Under the pieces are notes generated by a model, which made no database searches, had not been told where the DNA came from, and saw nothing but the letters and a program-made list of their open reading frames with translations. The translations under genes were made by a program, and so were the position numbers. A DNA stretch of 64,000 bases, taken from the NCBI RefSeq assembly GCF_001704415.2, contig NC_030821.1:36315210-36379209 (forward strand), in the 5' to 3' direction. Each line of letters begins with the position of its first letter. The first letter of the stretch is position 1. Of this stretch, positions 45,668-56,828 are shown piece by piece. Source of the DNA: Capra hircus (lineage: Eukaryota; Chordata; Mammalia; Artiodactyla; Bovidae).

Positions 45668-46394
45668 TGAACAATTAAATGCTTTAAATATAAATTAAAA
45701 ATATTTCTGAGATGATAATATTTGCTACAAACTTAGTCCTTAACATACTGCACTAAAAAACATAGTACAATTTTACATATACCTTTTAAAGTTGTGGTTT
45801 GTAGGGGAGTATGTTTTTAAAGTCATCTGGAGAAGAAGGCAGAACTTTGATTTCAACTTTCAACACCACTGTATGGAAATACCAGGGTGCTGTCCCAAGT
45901 CTTGCAGAATTAGGAAACCAGAGAACAAAGAAAGGCAATTTTATGACAATCACTTTTATGAGGTTACTTAAAATAATGTCCAAGCGAAAGTTAATTTCTA
46001 AGCCTATACACATATAGTTATGATAGGTTGCCTGTAATCCTCATTTAACCAAATGAATTTTATTTCTATGATAAGGAATAATTTGCCCTTGAAGGACAAG
46101 CTAGTCCTGTGCATAATATATAAAACAGAACCATGGACTTCTCAAGGTTGTCTGTATTTTCTTTTTGCCTATGCTCCTCTCTGGCATCAAAGCTTGTCCC
46201 TAGTCTATGTCAAAACACCCAGGCATCTTTGCATTCGATTAGTGACATGGAAGACAAAATTAGAGAAAAAAGAAGTGAAGAGGTGAAGGAAGGAGGGAAG
46301 GGCCAAAAGAGAGAAAGAAAGAAAAGAGGGAAGCAAGGCAATGTACATCCTGGTTACTACAACTGGAAGATGAGCAAGGTCTGGGGGATCTAAT
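45668..46394. other. Unassigned sequence with GA-rich tract
   Basis: Purine-rich GA/GAAA tract at 46258-46345. No gene recognised; frames here are composition-driven. Confidence 0.45.
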
Positions 46395-46622
46395 ATACAG
46401 AATGGTGACTGGAGTGAACAACTCTGTATTATATACTTGAAAGTTGCCTAAGAGTAGCTCTTAAATGTTCTCGCCACAAAAAAGAAATGGTAATTATGGG
46501 GTGTGATAGAGGGTGTTGGCTAACCCTAAGATGTTAATCATTTTACAATATATAAAGGTACCAAATGAATATGTTGTACTCCTTAAACTTACACAACATT
46601 ATACGCCAATTATAGCTCAATA

Positions 46623-46844
46623 GGGATGCCCATGTGGCCCATGGGTAAAGAATCCTCCTGCCAATTCAGGAGACGTGAGAGATGTGGGTTTGATTCCTGG
46701 GAAGGGAAGATCCCCTAAAGGAGGAAACGGCAACCCACTCCAGTATTCTTGCCTGGAAAATCCCATGGACAGAAGAGCCTGGTGGGCTGCAGTCCCTGTG
46801 GGGTTGCAAAGAGTCAGATATGACTGAGTAACTAAGCACAGCAC
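46623..46844 (+). mobile_element. Bov-tA SINE with 11-bp TSD
   Basis: Complete SINE with head 'gggatgcccatgtggcccat'. TSD atagctcaata at 46612-46622 and 46845-46855. Confidence 0.95.
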
Positions 46845-47073
46845 ATAGCTCAATAAATCTAGGGGAAAGACACTGTATGATACACCTGAAGGATGCTAAG
46901 AGAACAGATCCTAAATGTTCTCAGCACACATGAAAAAAACAAAAATAAAAAAGGTAACTATGGGAGGGGATGGATGTGTTAACTAATCTTAGTGTAGTAA
47001 TGATTTTACAATATATACATACATATATCAAATCATCATATGGTATATCTCAGACTTATACAATGTTATAGAT

Positions 47074-47092
47074 TATATATATATATATATAT
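47074..47092 (+). repeat. (TA)n tract
   Basis: Short TA microsatellite inside the old repeat end. Confidence 0.9.
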
Positions 47093-47389
47093 AATATAAT
47101 ATTTTAAAGAGGGAAAGCAGATGAAAAAAGGTAAAAGAGAAAAAAGAATTAACCAGTAAAATGGGCTCACTTTGATGGTGAGAATCCCATAGTGTATACA
47201 GAAGTAGAAACAGAATGTTATACACACAAAACCTATAATGTTATAAATCGTTATGATCTCAGTTTAAAGAAAAACCACAAACAGCCTAAGAATGAAGGGG
47301 AAAAGGGCTATACTTGTAGGCCTAGGAAAAAAAAAATCAAAAACGCTTGTCCCTTGTTTTGGACATTCCCAGAGTTTATGCATTTAGTC

Positions 47390-48488
47390 CTAAGCTCACC
47401 ACCTTTCACACTCATGACACCAATTACACCTCTATGTGTATAACTTCCAAATCTCTATCACTATAACCTTTCCTGGCCTCTCATTTGGAGTCTGACATCA
47501 CCCTTTAGGAGACCTACCTTCATGTCAAATCCCAATGGGAAAAAACAGTAACTCACCTTCTCCTTCAGCAAGCTCCCGTTTCCCATGCCTCTATTTCAGT
47601 TCATAGTGGAAACCTCAGGAGTCTTGACTCCATATCCCTCAACAACAAAGACTCTTCCTTCACAAGATATTTTTGCATCCATTCCTCACTTTCCCTTCCT
47701 TCTAACAACATTCAAAATCTTAGGTACTCATCAACTTCTAGGATGGTCTTCATAATCCTCCTTCAACACTTTACTGCCAGCATCTCCCCACTGCAAGCCA
47801 CTGGGACTAAATGACTATTTACTCCATTAGTCTCCTGTTCAGAAAAATCCACTGGGGGCCCATCTACCTAGAGAACAGAGTCTAAGCTGTTGGATCTGGT
47901 ATCAGAGCTCTGTCACCATCTGTTTGGTTCTAATCAGTTTATGTAGTGTCCTCGGGCTATGTCATTCTTTTAAAGGTTGTGCCCCACCCCCTTCCCTCTT
48001 GTTTCAGAAGTGAAAGTGAACTGGCTCAGTCCTGTCCAACTCTTTGCAACCCCATGGACTGTAGTCCTGTCCAACTCTTTGCAACCCCATAGACTGTTGC
48101 CTACCACGCTTCTCCGTCCATGGGATTTTCCAGGCAAGACTACTGGAGTGGGTTGCCATTTCCTTCTCAAGGAGATCTTCCCAACCCAGGGATCGAACGC
48201 GGGTCTCCCGCATTGTAGGCAGACGCTTTACTGTCTAAGCCACCAGGGAAGTCCTTGTTTCAGAAAAACCACAAATAGGTATTTGCCCTCCTCTGGCCTC
48301 CTCATCCTCATTCCTGACTAATAACGTGGACAAAAGTCAGTCCGTAGTTTTCACCTGACTACTCCACTTTTTCCTCAACACATCCTGCAATGTTGCCCCC
48401 TAACTGTTCTAATCACTCACTCATTTTGGAACTACTAAGAAGAAAGGATGGGGAAAAGGTTAGATTTACTGAGAACATGCTTCATGCC
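47390..48488 (+). mobile_element. L2-type LINE region, split by a SINE
   Basis: 'ctaagctcaccacctttcac', 'ggagtcttgactccatatcc', 'tttactgccagcatctcccc' and, after the SINE at 48010, 'caatgttgccccctaactgt'. The order matches the L2 RT/3' text seen at 28.7-30.8 kb. Confidence 0.5.
48010..48253 (-). mobile_element. Bov-tA SINE with internal tandem duplication
   Basis: Reverse-complement SINE ending in the head 'aagccaccagggaagtc'. A 35-nt unit is present twice (48029-48063 and 48064-48098, two mismatches). TSD cttgtttcagaa at 47998-48009 and 48254-48265. Confidence 0.94.
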
Positions 48489-48501
48489 AGGTATTGTACT
48501 A

Positions 48502-49432
48502 CTGTTGTTGTTGAGTCGCTAAGTTGTGTCCCACTCTTTGCAACCCCATGGACTGTATCCTATGGGATTTCCTAGGCAAGAATACTAGAGTGGGTTGCCA
48601 TTTCCTTCTCCAGGGGATCTTCCTGGCCAAGGGATCAAACCCATGTCTCCTGTACTGGCAGGTGAATTCTTTAGCACTGAGCCATGATGAAAGTGAAAGT
48701 GGAGAGTGAAAAAGTTGGCTTAAAGCTCAACATTCAGAAAATGAAGATCATGGCATCCAGTCCATTCACTTCATGGGAAATAGATGGGGAAACAGTGGAA
48801 ACAGTGTCAGACTTTATTTTTTTGGGCTCCAAAATCACTGCAGATGGTGACTTCAGCCATGAAATTAAAAGACACTTAATGCTTGGAAGAAAAGTTATGA
48901 CCAACCTAGATAGCATATGAAAAAGCAGAGACGTTACTTTGCCGACTAAGGTCCGTCTAAGGTCCATCAAGGCTATGATTTTTCCAGTGGTCATGTATGG
49001 ATGTGAGAGTTGGACTGTGAAGAAGGCTGAGCACAGAAGAATTGATGCTTTTGAACTGTGGTGTTGGAGAAGACTCTTGAGAGTCCCTTGGACTGCAAGG
49101 AGATCCAACCAGTCCATTCTGAAGGAGATCAACCCTGGGATTTCCTTGGAAGGAATGATGCTAAAGCTGAAACTCTAGTACTTTGGCCACCTCATGAGAA
49201 GAGTTGACTCATTGGAAAAGACTCTGATGCTAGGAGGGATTGGGGACAGGAGGAGAAGGGGACGACCAAGGATGAGATGGCTGGATGGCATCACGGACTC
49301 GATGGACGTGAGTCTGAGTGAACTCCGAGAGATGGTGATGAACAGGGAGGCCTGGTGTGCTGCGATTCATAGGGCCGCAAAGAGTCAGACACGACTGAGC
49401 GACTGAACTGAACTGAGCCACCAGAGAAGCCT
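48502..49432 (-). mobile_element. Bov-tA SINE split by BovB
   Basis: Left part 48502-48684 runs from the 3' end to the head ('ttctttagcactgagcca'). The last head bases ('ccagagaagcct') are at 49421-49432. Outer direct repeat aggtattgtacta/aggcattgtacta (one mismatch) at 48489-48501 and 49433-49445. Confidence 0.92.
48685..49411 (+). mobile_element. BovB LINE 3' part with 9-bp TSD
   Basis: Sense BovB from the reverse-transcriptase C-terminal side (frame 48684-48920, stop at the codon after NLDSI) to the 3' end 'gactgaactgaactga'. TSD actgagcca at 48676-48684 and 49412-49420. Well preserved, so relatively young. Confidence 0.95.
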
Positions 49433-49445
49433 AGGCATTGTACTA

Positions 49446-50313
49446 GATGCTTTCATATATAATGAAGAGAAGGAATGAAGAGAAAAAAAAAAAAAACAGA
49501 AAAAGGTGGAGTGGAGTGGGGACCAGAAGTTGAAAGAAAGCCAACAGAAGGTGAATGAGGACCTTGATTCCCAAATTGTTTCATGCTGGCTGTGACAGAC
49601 CTCCCGAGGGCAACTGATCAATGAAGATGCCCAAGTATTAGTCATACAGTCATAAATCTCTAGGCTGAGATAAAGCTCTAAACTATACAAATACATATGC
49701 ACAGGCACACATATACAAACTGACACGCAAGCTTTTAAATAAGCAGCTCAGGTAATTCTACGTAGCACACAAGTATTTACATATTCTAGGTGATGGTATC
49801 TACTACTTCTTTTAGAGCCCATACTTTCTCTCCTATGTATGTTGACACACTATTATTTTGATATTGTGCAGGACCCTGTGGTGTTCCTGGGCACAAGAGC
49901 CTGTCTGTGTCCCCATTTCTTCCTTAAAGAAGTAGGCCTCATTCAGCTTCCATGACCTTCCCTGAGTTCCAGCAAGCAGATTCAAATAGTTGCTAATTAG
50001 GGAAGGGAGAAGATAGATGCAGAGACAAGGAAGGAACAGTCAAAATAAACAATACTGCAGCCTTGGAGCAGGGTCCTGGTTCCCCCTCAAGGGATACACA
50101 AGCCGTTTTATAGATACTGAAACCTCCTTCAGGTGGGAGAAGTTAACTGTATCCTGCCCACAAGCGTACAGACCCCAGACTGGTTGGACCTACAAGATCG
50201 ATGACGCTGACTCCCACTTACCTCACCACCAACCAGTGAGAAGGATGTCCATGAGCTGATCACACCCTCTTTGAATCATTACTATAAAATGCCTCACTGC
50301 TCCCTCCAGGTCA
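49446..50313. other. Unassigned sequence
   Basis: A-run at 49481-49496. No gene recognised; the 113-aa minus frame at 49385-49726 reads across SINE/BovB tail sequence. Confidence 0.45.
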
Positions 50314-50321
50314 GGACACAC

Positions 50322-50470
50322 AGGCTTTTTTGGTTTGTTTGTTTAATATATATCTTTTGGTCACATCACACAGCATGTGGGATCTTAGTTCTCCAACCAG
50401 GGATTGAACCTGCGTCCCCTGCATGGGTAGCACAGAATCTTAAACCACCGGACCACTAGGGAAGTCCAAG
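50322..50470 (-). mobile_element. CHR-type SINE
   Basis: 'atcacacagcatgtgggatc', 'ttagttctccaaccagggat' and the head at right 'ccggaccactagggaagtcc'. Short direct repeat ggacaca flanks it. Confidence 0.82.
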
Positions 50471-50477
50471 GGACACA

Positions 50478-51599
50478 ATTTTGAGGGCGTGAGCCTGCTG
50501 TGGCCCTCTTTGCCTGGCAACTGTGATGAGATGGGAAGCAGACATAACAAAGAGACTCACCCATGACTTAGGTGCTCAGGGAAGGCTCTTGGGCCAAGGA
50601 ATGGTTAAGGTGAGACTTTAACAATAATGAGTAGCACTGAGTTATCAAAGCAAGAGGTGGGAGGAGGAGGAGGTTTCTGTAAATCCCAGCCCTGACAGGA
50701 AAAATTCTCAATCAGAATCACAGGACATCAGATAACTTGTCCCAGCAGCCCACACCTACTTTCTCCATATGATTCCCACCAGCTCTTAAAGTGTCCAGAG
50801 GAGGCCCACTGGGAGAGAAAGCTTAAATCTGCAGGCTGTCAAAGGAACAGATGAATGGATCTGCTTGAGGGCCAAGCGGCAATGGAGCAATAAATCCGCC
50901 CTATAAAATACTTCAAATTTAAATGTGTAATCATTCCTATTTCTACAGAGGAATTTTTTTTTTTAAGAAGGCAAATGAAATCACAACGTTAGTCTAAGTG
51001 GCAAGCCCCTCTACACCCCCACCACATCTCTCCATTTAGTCAGCGCAACTTGTAACCATTTGGGAATGGCTTTATCATCCAAGGTGATGTCACCAGCCTC
51101 AGCAGCTCAGCAATATGGGGTGGGACAGAAGGAATGCATTACACAGACTCAGTGGGAAGCCAGCCCAGCAAGCTCTTGGCGCCTGGAGTAGAACAGAAGG
51201 CCACATCGGTCTGCTTTACAGTAGGCTTCCAGCTAACACAAAAGCAAACTTAGGCATTTCATTAGGGGTACAAAGTTTTCCCTCATCCAAGATTACTGAA
51301 AATCATTTTTCTTCTCTTTGCCTTTTTTAAAATGGCAAGAGCCATATTGAAAAAGAATATTTATAGGATATGCAGATTCTTACTTAGGATTCATTTGGAA
51401 TTTAAAAAGAAAAGAAAATAGAAACCCTGAGCCAGGAAACAAGAAAGTGCAGAGATGGCAAATATTCCAGAATCTAATCCATGACCACTGCAAGATTAGC
51501 TCAGGCTTGTCACCTGGATCTGGGGAGACAAAAGGAAAACGTCTTCTCCAGGGACTTCCTGATTGAAATATTAGAAAACACCCAAGATCTACTGAAAGC
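50478..51599. other. Unassigned sequence
   Basis: No element or gene recognised. Several small frames without domain. Confidence 0.45.
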
Positions 51600-51930
51600 C
51601 TTTTGGACAGCCTATTTCCTGTACTTGGAATGCCCACTCCCAATTTGTCAGTCAGTCAAGAATGACTGCACTGAGGCTTTCCCTGGTGTTCCCATGGCAG
51701 AGGTGATCTTCCACCTCTGTTATCCCAAACCTGGTCCCTGGTACGTACTTTCCCTACTGCAGATAGGATAGTGGGTTACGGTGACTCATTTACACTCCTG
51801 ATGCTACCACACTAGACTATAAGCTACCAAGGGCCAAAGCCACATCCACTCACCCAAGGATTCCTGTACCTGGTACAGTACTTGGCAGGCTATACTCATG
51901 CAAGTGGAGCAAAGTGTTAATGAAGCATCT
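51600..51930 (+). mobile_element. L2 3' region
   Basis: 'cctgtacttggaatgcccac', 'gactataagctaccaagggc' and 'acctggtacagtacttggca' follow L2 3'-end order. Confidence 0.55.
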
Positions 51931-52298
51931 ATGCTGCTCTCTGCTACAAGAACTGTGGTCTTTCTGGGTCTCATGAAAAGCATCATGATACCACATCAAC
52001 TTAGATTCATAGGTTAATACTGTATATTGCATACAGCCCACGTTGGGAACAATTCTAATGTTTTTCCATATAAATCTAAAATATGTATTTTCTTAATACT
52101 TTTCACTAAAATGATTCCCTTTGTTACTTTTCACCTTGTTCTAAGCAACAATCAGGAAACCATGATTATGTGTGCAAATCTTATTTGGTTCAAACACACA
52201 GTAAAATATTCAAATTATTAAACTGAGCACTGTTCATCTGTACACCACCTCCAATCCTCCAGCATGTGGTAATAAGAGTGGGACATTTACCTCCCCCT
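51931..52298. other. Unassigned sequence
   Basis: No element or gene recognised. Confidence 0.4.
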
Positions 52299-52309
52299 TA
52301 AGAAATTCT

Positions 52310-52573
52310 CGGAGAAGGCAATGGCATCCCACTCCAGTACTCTTGCCTGGAAAATCCCATGGACAGAGGAGCCTGGTGGGCTGCAGTTCATGGGGTCGCG
52401 ACTGAGCGACTTCACTTTCGCTTTTCACTTTCATGCATTGGAGAAGGAAATGGCAACCCACTCCACTGTTCTTGCCTGGAAAATCCCAGGGACAGGGGAG
52501 CCTGGTGGGCTGCCGTCTATGGGGTCACACAGAGTCAGACATGACTGAAGCGACTTAGCAGCAGCAGCAGCAG
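52310..52573 (+). mobile_element. BOV-A2 dimeric SINE with 11-bp TSD and AGC tail
   Basis: Two complete BovA units joined by 'ttcactttcgcttttcactt', ending in an AGC tail (52557-52573). TSD taagaaattct at 52299-52309 and 52574-52584. Clean enough to be young. Confidence 0.96.
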
Positions 52574-52649
52574 TAAGAAATTCTAGATTAATAAAATATT
52601 CAAGCAGAAAAGGTCACATAGATTGCCAAGCCCGAACAATCCATAAGGA

Positions 52650-52745
52650 GATAAGGAAACCGAAGCTCAGGAGAGTTTTTTTCTTTCTTTCTTAACAGAT
52701 AAAGTTAGTGAGTGGCAGCGACTGGACAAACATCCAGGGCCCCAG
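52650..52745 (-). mobile_element. MIR fragment (weak)
   Basis: 'agataaggaaaccgaagctc' with 'aagttagtgagtggcagcga' is antisense MIR-like; a TTTC-rich patch lies between. Confidence 0.38.
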
Positions 52746-53418
52746 GGCCCATTTTAGTCTTTTTGCTCTGACAACTGGGACAAATAAGCAGAAGAGATGA
52801 AAGCTTTCAAACATCCAAAGCATTTTTGCAAATATTTTCAAGATATTTTAAAACATGGCCTTTAATTTAAAAGACTGAAAGAAAAGTTCTAGTGGGATAA
52901 AGGACACATTCTTTTTCTTTTTCTTCCTAGTATCCTAATAACTTACGAAGTGGTCACAGTACTTTAACAGTGGAAAAAAAAGTGCAGCCTCTATAATGGT
53001 TAATTTTATGTGTCAACCTGACTGAGTCATGGTGCCCATATTATTGGCCAACTAACATTCCAGTTGTTTCTATGAGGGTGTTTTCGATGAGATTTACATC
53101 TGAGTCAGTAAAACTGAGTAAAGCAGATTGTGCTCCCTGATGTAAATGGTCAGTTCCACCAACCTATTGGCTAAAGGCCAGAACAACAAAGAAACAAAGT
53201 TGAACAGAATAACAAAGCTGACCCTCTTGGGTAAAAGAACCCCTTTTCCATCTGACTGCTCTGAACTGGCTCATCAGTCTTCCTGCCTTGAGACTCAAAC
53301 GGAAACACTGGCTCTTTCTGAATGCTGAGATCACCAGTTTGTGGACAGGCACTATATCAGCAGATCCTGGGTCTCCAGTTTTCTGACAGCAGACAATTGG
53401 GAAGTTCTCAGCCTCTAT

Positions 53419-54048
53419 CACTTCATGGCAAACAGATGGGGAAAAAGAAACAGTGACAGACTTTATTTTCTTGGGCTCCAAAATCATTATGGACAGTGAC
53501 TGCAGCCATGAAATCAAAAGACACTTCCTCGTTGGAAGGAAAGTTATGACAAACATGGACAGTGTATTAAAAAGCAGAGACATCACTTTGCCAACAAAGG
53601 TCCGTAGAGTCAAAGCTATGGTTTTTCCAGTAGTCACGTGCAGATGTGAGGACTGGACCGTAAAGAAGTCTGAGTGCTGAAGAATTGATGCTTTCAAATT
53701 GTGGTGCTGGAGAACACTCTTAAGAGTCCCTTGGACAGCAAAGAGATCAAACCACTCAATCCTAAAGAAAATCAACCCTGAATATTCATTGGAAGGACTG
53801 ATGCTGAAGCTGAAGCTCCAATACTTTGGCCACCTGATGCAAAGAGCTGTCTCACTGGAAAAGACCCTGATGCTGGGAAAGACCAAAGGCAAAAGGAGAA
53901 GGGGGTGACAGAGAGTGAGATGGTTAGATAATATCACTCACTCAAGTGACGTGAATTGAGCAAACTCTGGGAAATAGTGAAGAATGTGGAAACTTAGTGG
54001 GCTGCAGCCTATGGGTCACAGGGAGTCAGACATGGCTTAGTGACTGAA
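53419..54048 (+). mobile_element. BovB LINE 3' end with TSD
   Basis: Sense BovB from 'cacttcatggcaaacagatg' to 'catggcttagtgactgaa'. Frames 53453-53680 and 53699-53908 show the C-terminal ORF text (WCWRTLLRVPWTAKRSN). Direct repeat cagcctctat/cagcctccat at 53409-53418 and 54049-54058. Confidence 0.95.
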
Positions 54049-54093
54049 CAGCCTCCATAACCATGTGATCTGATTCCTTACATTAATCATGTG

Positions 54094-54126
54094 TACACAC
54101 ACATACACACACACACACACACACAC
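54094..54126 (+). repeat. (AC)n microsatellite, interrupted
   Basis: AC tract with one early interruption ('acacacacatacacac') at the end of the old repeat. Confidence 0.95.
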
Positions 54127-54480
54127 GGGATGTGGCAGGGATCAGGGAAAAGCCAGGCACCAGTACCGAGTGCTGACAGTGCAGAAACGACCAACAAACA
54201 GATTTTAAGCTAAGATTGCTAAGGACACTTATTTAAGAATAATTACTCAAATCACTACCTGGAGGGCCACAGAATGCCAAAAAAATCAAAAAGGCCTGTG
54301 ACTACAAACCTAACCAGTGAAATGTAGGAGGCGTGCAGACAAATTTGAATTTATTTCAGTTTCTTACCATCACTCACTGCTTAACCCTTTTGAATTTGGC
54401 TTCTCCATCCATTACTCAAGGTACCTCTTACTCTTATTAGAAATGCTGTTTCTTAGCCTCATCTTTCCATTTCAGCAGCA
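54127..54480. other. Unassigned sequence
   Basis: No element or gene recognised. Confidence 0.4.
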
Positions 54481-54492
54481 TTTGCCACTCTT

Positions 54493-54617
54493 GGAGAAGG
54501 AAATGGCAACCCACTCCAGTACTCTTGCCTGGAGAATCCCATGGAGGGAGGAGCCTGGTAGGCGACACACCATGGGGTCACAAAGAGTCGGACATGACTG
54601 AGCGACTTCACTTTCAC
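54493..54617 (+). mobile_element. BovA monomer SINE with 12-bp TSD
   Basis: Starts exactly 'ggagaaggaaatggcaaccc', no tRNA head. TSD tttgccactctt at 54481-54492 and 54618-54629. Confidence 0.94.
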
Positions 54618-54629
54618 TTTGCCACTCTT

Positions 54630-55370
54630 AATTCACTCCTGTGGAACTTTTCTTCTTGGGTCCTTTTTCTTCTCAACCATAAAGGTGTACTATGCTCCTT
54701 TCTCTTATTTTGGGGGCATCTCATCTTCTGTCATGACTTGAACTATCCTCTTTGGTTAAATCCTACATTTCTGTTTGGCTCTAATCTTAAATTCTGTGCT
54801 ACCCAGGGTAACTACTACCAATTTTCTCCAGATTCCAGCAGTACTGTCCAAAATAGAACTGATAATCTTGCATACTCTCTGTAACGACCCTTGAACAACT
54901 CAGGTTTGAACTGCAGGGGTCCTCTTATATGCCTATTTTTAAAATAAATACTACAGTACTACATGATCCATGGTTGTCTGAATCTGCCATTGTGGAATCA
55001 TGGAGACTGACTGTAAAGTTATCCCCTCTTCTCAACTCTGGAGGAGTGGAGCCCCTCACTCTCATCCCATCCCCATTGTTTAAGAGTCCACTGTACTTGC
55101 CTTCCCCTCTGACTTCCTTACTCCTTTAAAAGGCACTTCATCTGCTCAGCCACTTGAGCTGGAAACCACAGCTTTATCTCTGGTTCTGCCCTCTCCCTTT
55201 CCCCGCATATCCAGTCAGTAAGCTCAGAATATTCTCTTAAATAAAATCTCCTGAATTGTTCTCTCCATTCCCATTCATGTTCCTGTATTATTGCTGCATT
55301 CTCCCATCCGGTCGCCTTTTTTCTAACCATTTTTGCTGCTCCTTAATTTTATATTACCAAAGCATTGGTT
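54630..55370 (+). mobile_element. L2-type fragment, split by a Tigger-like MITE
   Basis: Pyrimidine-rich L2-like text ('tgtactatgctcctttctct' before the MITE, then 'cacttcatctgctcagccac', 'cattcccattcatgttcctg' after it). Diverged. Confidence 0.42.
54882..55095 (+). mobile_element. Tigger/mariner-type MITE
   Basis: Left end 'acgacccttgaacaactcag', internal 'actacagtactacatgatcc', right end 'taagagtccactgta'. Same group as 13690-13918 but without the extra segment. Confidence 0.68.
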
Positions 55371-55391
55371 TTATGTCTTACTACTATTGTT

Positions 55392-55510
55392 TCTGGAGAA
55401 GGAAATGGCAACCCACTCCAGTATTCTTGCCTGGAGAATTCCATGGACAGAGGAGCCTGGTGGGTTATAGTCCATGGGGTCACAAAGAGTCGGACACAAC
55501 TGAGAGACTA
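55392..55510 (+). mobile_element. BovA monomer SINE
   Basis: Starts 'ctggagaaggaaatggcaac', ends 'gacacaactgagagacta'. Tail passes into an AC tract. Confidence 0.92.
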
Positions 55511-55542
55511 ACACACACACACACACAACCAACCAACCAACC
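55511..55542 (+). repeat. (AC)8 followed by (AACC)4
   Basis: Compound microsatellite in the SINE tail position: AC units at 55511-55527, then AACC units to 55542. Confidence 0.95.
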
Positions 55543-55543
55543 T

Positions 55544-56035
55544 GTTGGTTCTGTTTCTCTGGAGAACCCAAAGAAACCCTCTGTGATGTAGGCGGGCCTC
55601 ACCAACCAACTGAAGGCCCTATGAGCAATGACTGAGGTTTCCCAAAGAAGAAGAAATACTGCCTCAAAACTGCAATACACAAACCCTGCCTGAGTTTCCA
55701 GTCTGCATCCTGCCTCGTGAATTTTGAACTTGCCAGGCCCTACAGTCATGAGCCATTTCCTTACACTATCTGTCTCAGATGTGTAAGTGGGTAGGCAGGC
55801 AGATGCCTAGTTAAGTAGCTAGGTAAAAGATATGTGGATGAATAGATTCATGTCTCCTGGAGAAGGAAATGGCAACCCACTCCAGTATTCTTGCCTGGGA
55901 AATCCCATGGACAGAGAAGCCGGGTGGGCTACAGTCCATGGAGTCACAAAGAATAAAATGTGACTGAAGTGACTGAGCATGCCAACTTATATCTATATAA
56001 TCAATGGGTTCTGTCCAGAGAACTAATACACCATA
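55544..56035 (+). mobile_element. Old mammalian repeat, 3' part, split by BovA
   Basis: Contains 'ggttctgtttctctggagaa', 'gtaggcgggcctcaccaacc', 'ccagtctgcatcctgcctcg' and, after the SINE, 'gttctgtccagagaactaat'. Same family as 52994-54126. The 'ggttctgt' terminal text occurs at both ends. Confidence 0.5.
55858..55985 (+). mobile_element. BovA monomer SINE
   Basis: Starts 'cctggagaaggaaatggcaa' and ends 'tgtgactgaagtgactgagc'. Inserted inside the old repeat. Confidence 0.92.
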
Positions 56036-56828
56036 TTTTTCCAGGTTTGTGCATTTGTAAGAGGCTCAAGTCAAACCGAATGATGACCCATCAGGGATCT
56101 GGGTAAAAAAGGAAAAAAAAATCACTAATTCAACAATGACAAAAGTGAGACATTCATCTGTTTGTTAACACAGCAAATCTGAGAATTAAGAAAAATAAGC
56201 AACACGGTAACTACACAGATCGATTAATGATAAATTCGTTTCAATTACAACTTTCTCAGCACGTGCGGAAGAATTCTTTTCCTGATGTTGTTTATCTTTA
56301 CACTTGATTTCCATTCTTAGTTTTGTTTAAAGCACTAACAACTAAGACGTTCTTACCTAAGTTTCACAGTTTGCTTATGGTACTTTTGTCTCTTTGAGTG
56401 GGTGTCAAAAAAGAAATATAGTAAATTTCCTAAAATATTTCCCTAAAACAACACTATTCCTCCTCTTCTTTCCCCTGCCCCACTCTCAGTGATGCCAGTG
56501 GGTTTCTTCTGGTGTATCACTGTGTATTATAAACTACAAGCTTGTCTTTCTCCACACTATCACAGGGACACTTGATACAAAGCCTTTTCTTAATGAATCA
56601 AACAACTAAATGAATTCTACAGCCCACATTGACGATATTTAAAAATATTAAAATCATAAAATATGTAGATCTTCTACCCTGCAAATCAGCACACTGTACA
56701 TTCCCCCCATCCAACTAATAACACAGTGTGCCAGTGAAGGGCAGATCAGCTCTGTTATATGTTTATCATTGTATTTCCTGAACAGAGAAACAAACCATAA
56801 GAACAAGTTTGAAAAAAAAAAGAGAATG
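56036..56828. other. Unassigned sequence
   Basis: AT-rich, no element or gene recognised. Confidence 0.45.

Larger units (their letters stand above)
46395..47110 (+). mobile_element. Two head-to-tail old LINE 3'-end copies
   Basis: Copy A (46395-46622 with its last bases after the SINE) and copy B (about 46866-47110) share the same order: 'ttgaaagttgcctaagagta'-like start, a 'gttctc.cac' block, 'attttacaatatata' and a terminal 'aattatagctcaata' in A. The text resembles old mammalian L1-type 3' ends. A Bov-tA separates them. Confidence 0.42.
52994..54126 (+). mobile_element. Old mammalian repeat, split by BovB
   Basis: Starts 'taatggttaattttatgtgt', continues with 'ctgagtaaagcagattgtgc' and resumes after BovB with 'cagcctccataaccatgtga' and an AC-rich end. 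The text is a common old mammalian interspersed repeat; I do not name the family. A second copy's 3' part lies at 55544-56035. Confidence 0.55.

Noticed and set aside
46258..46345. Purine tract as a possible functional triplex or promoter element
   Set aside because: Low-complexity GA sequence with no mirror symmetry that I can show and no gene nearby.
53164..53937. 257-aa open frame on the minus strand, the second longest in the window
   Set aside because: It runs antisense through a BovB 3' end and an old repeat. The same antisense frame appears in shorter form in other BovB copies (for example 48734-49132), so it is a by-product of the BovB coding strand.
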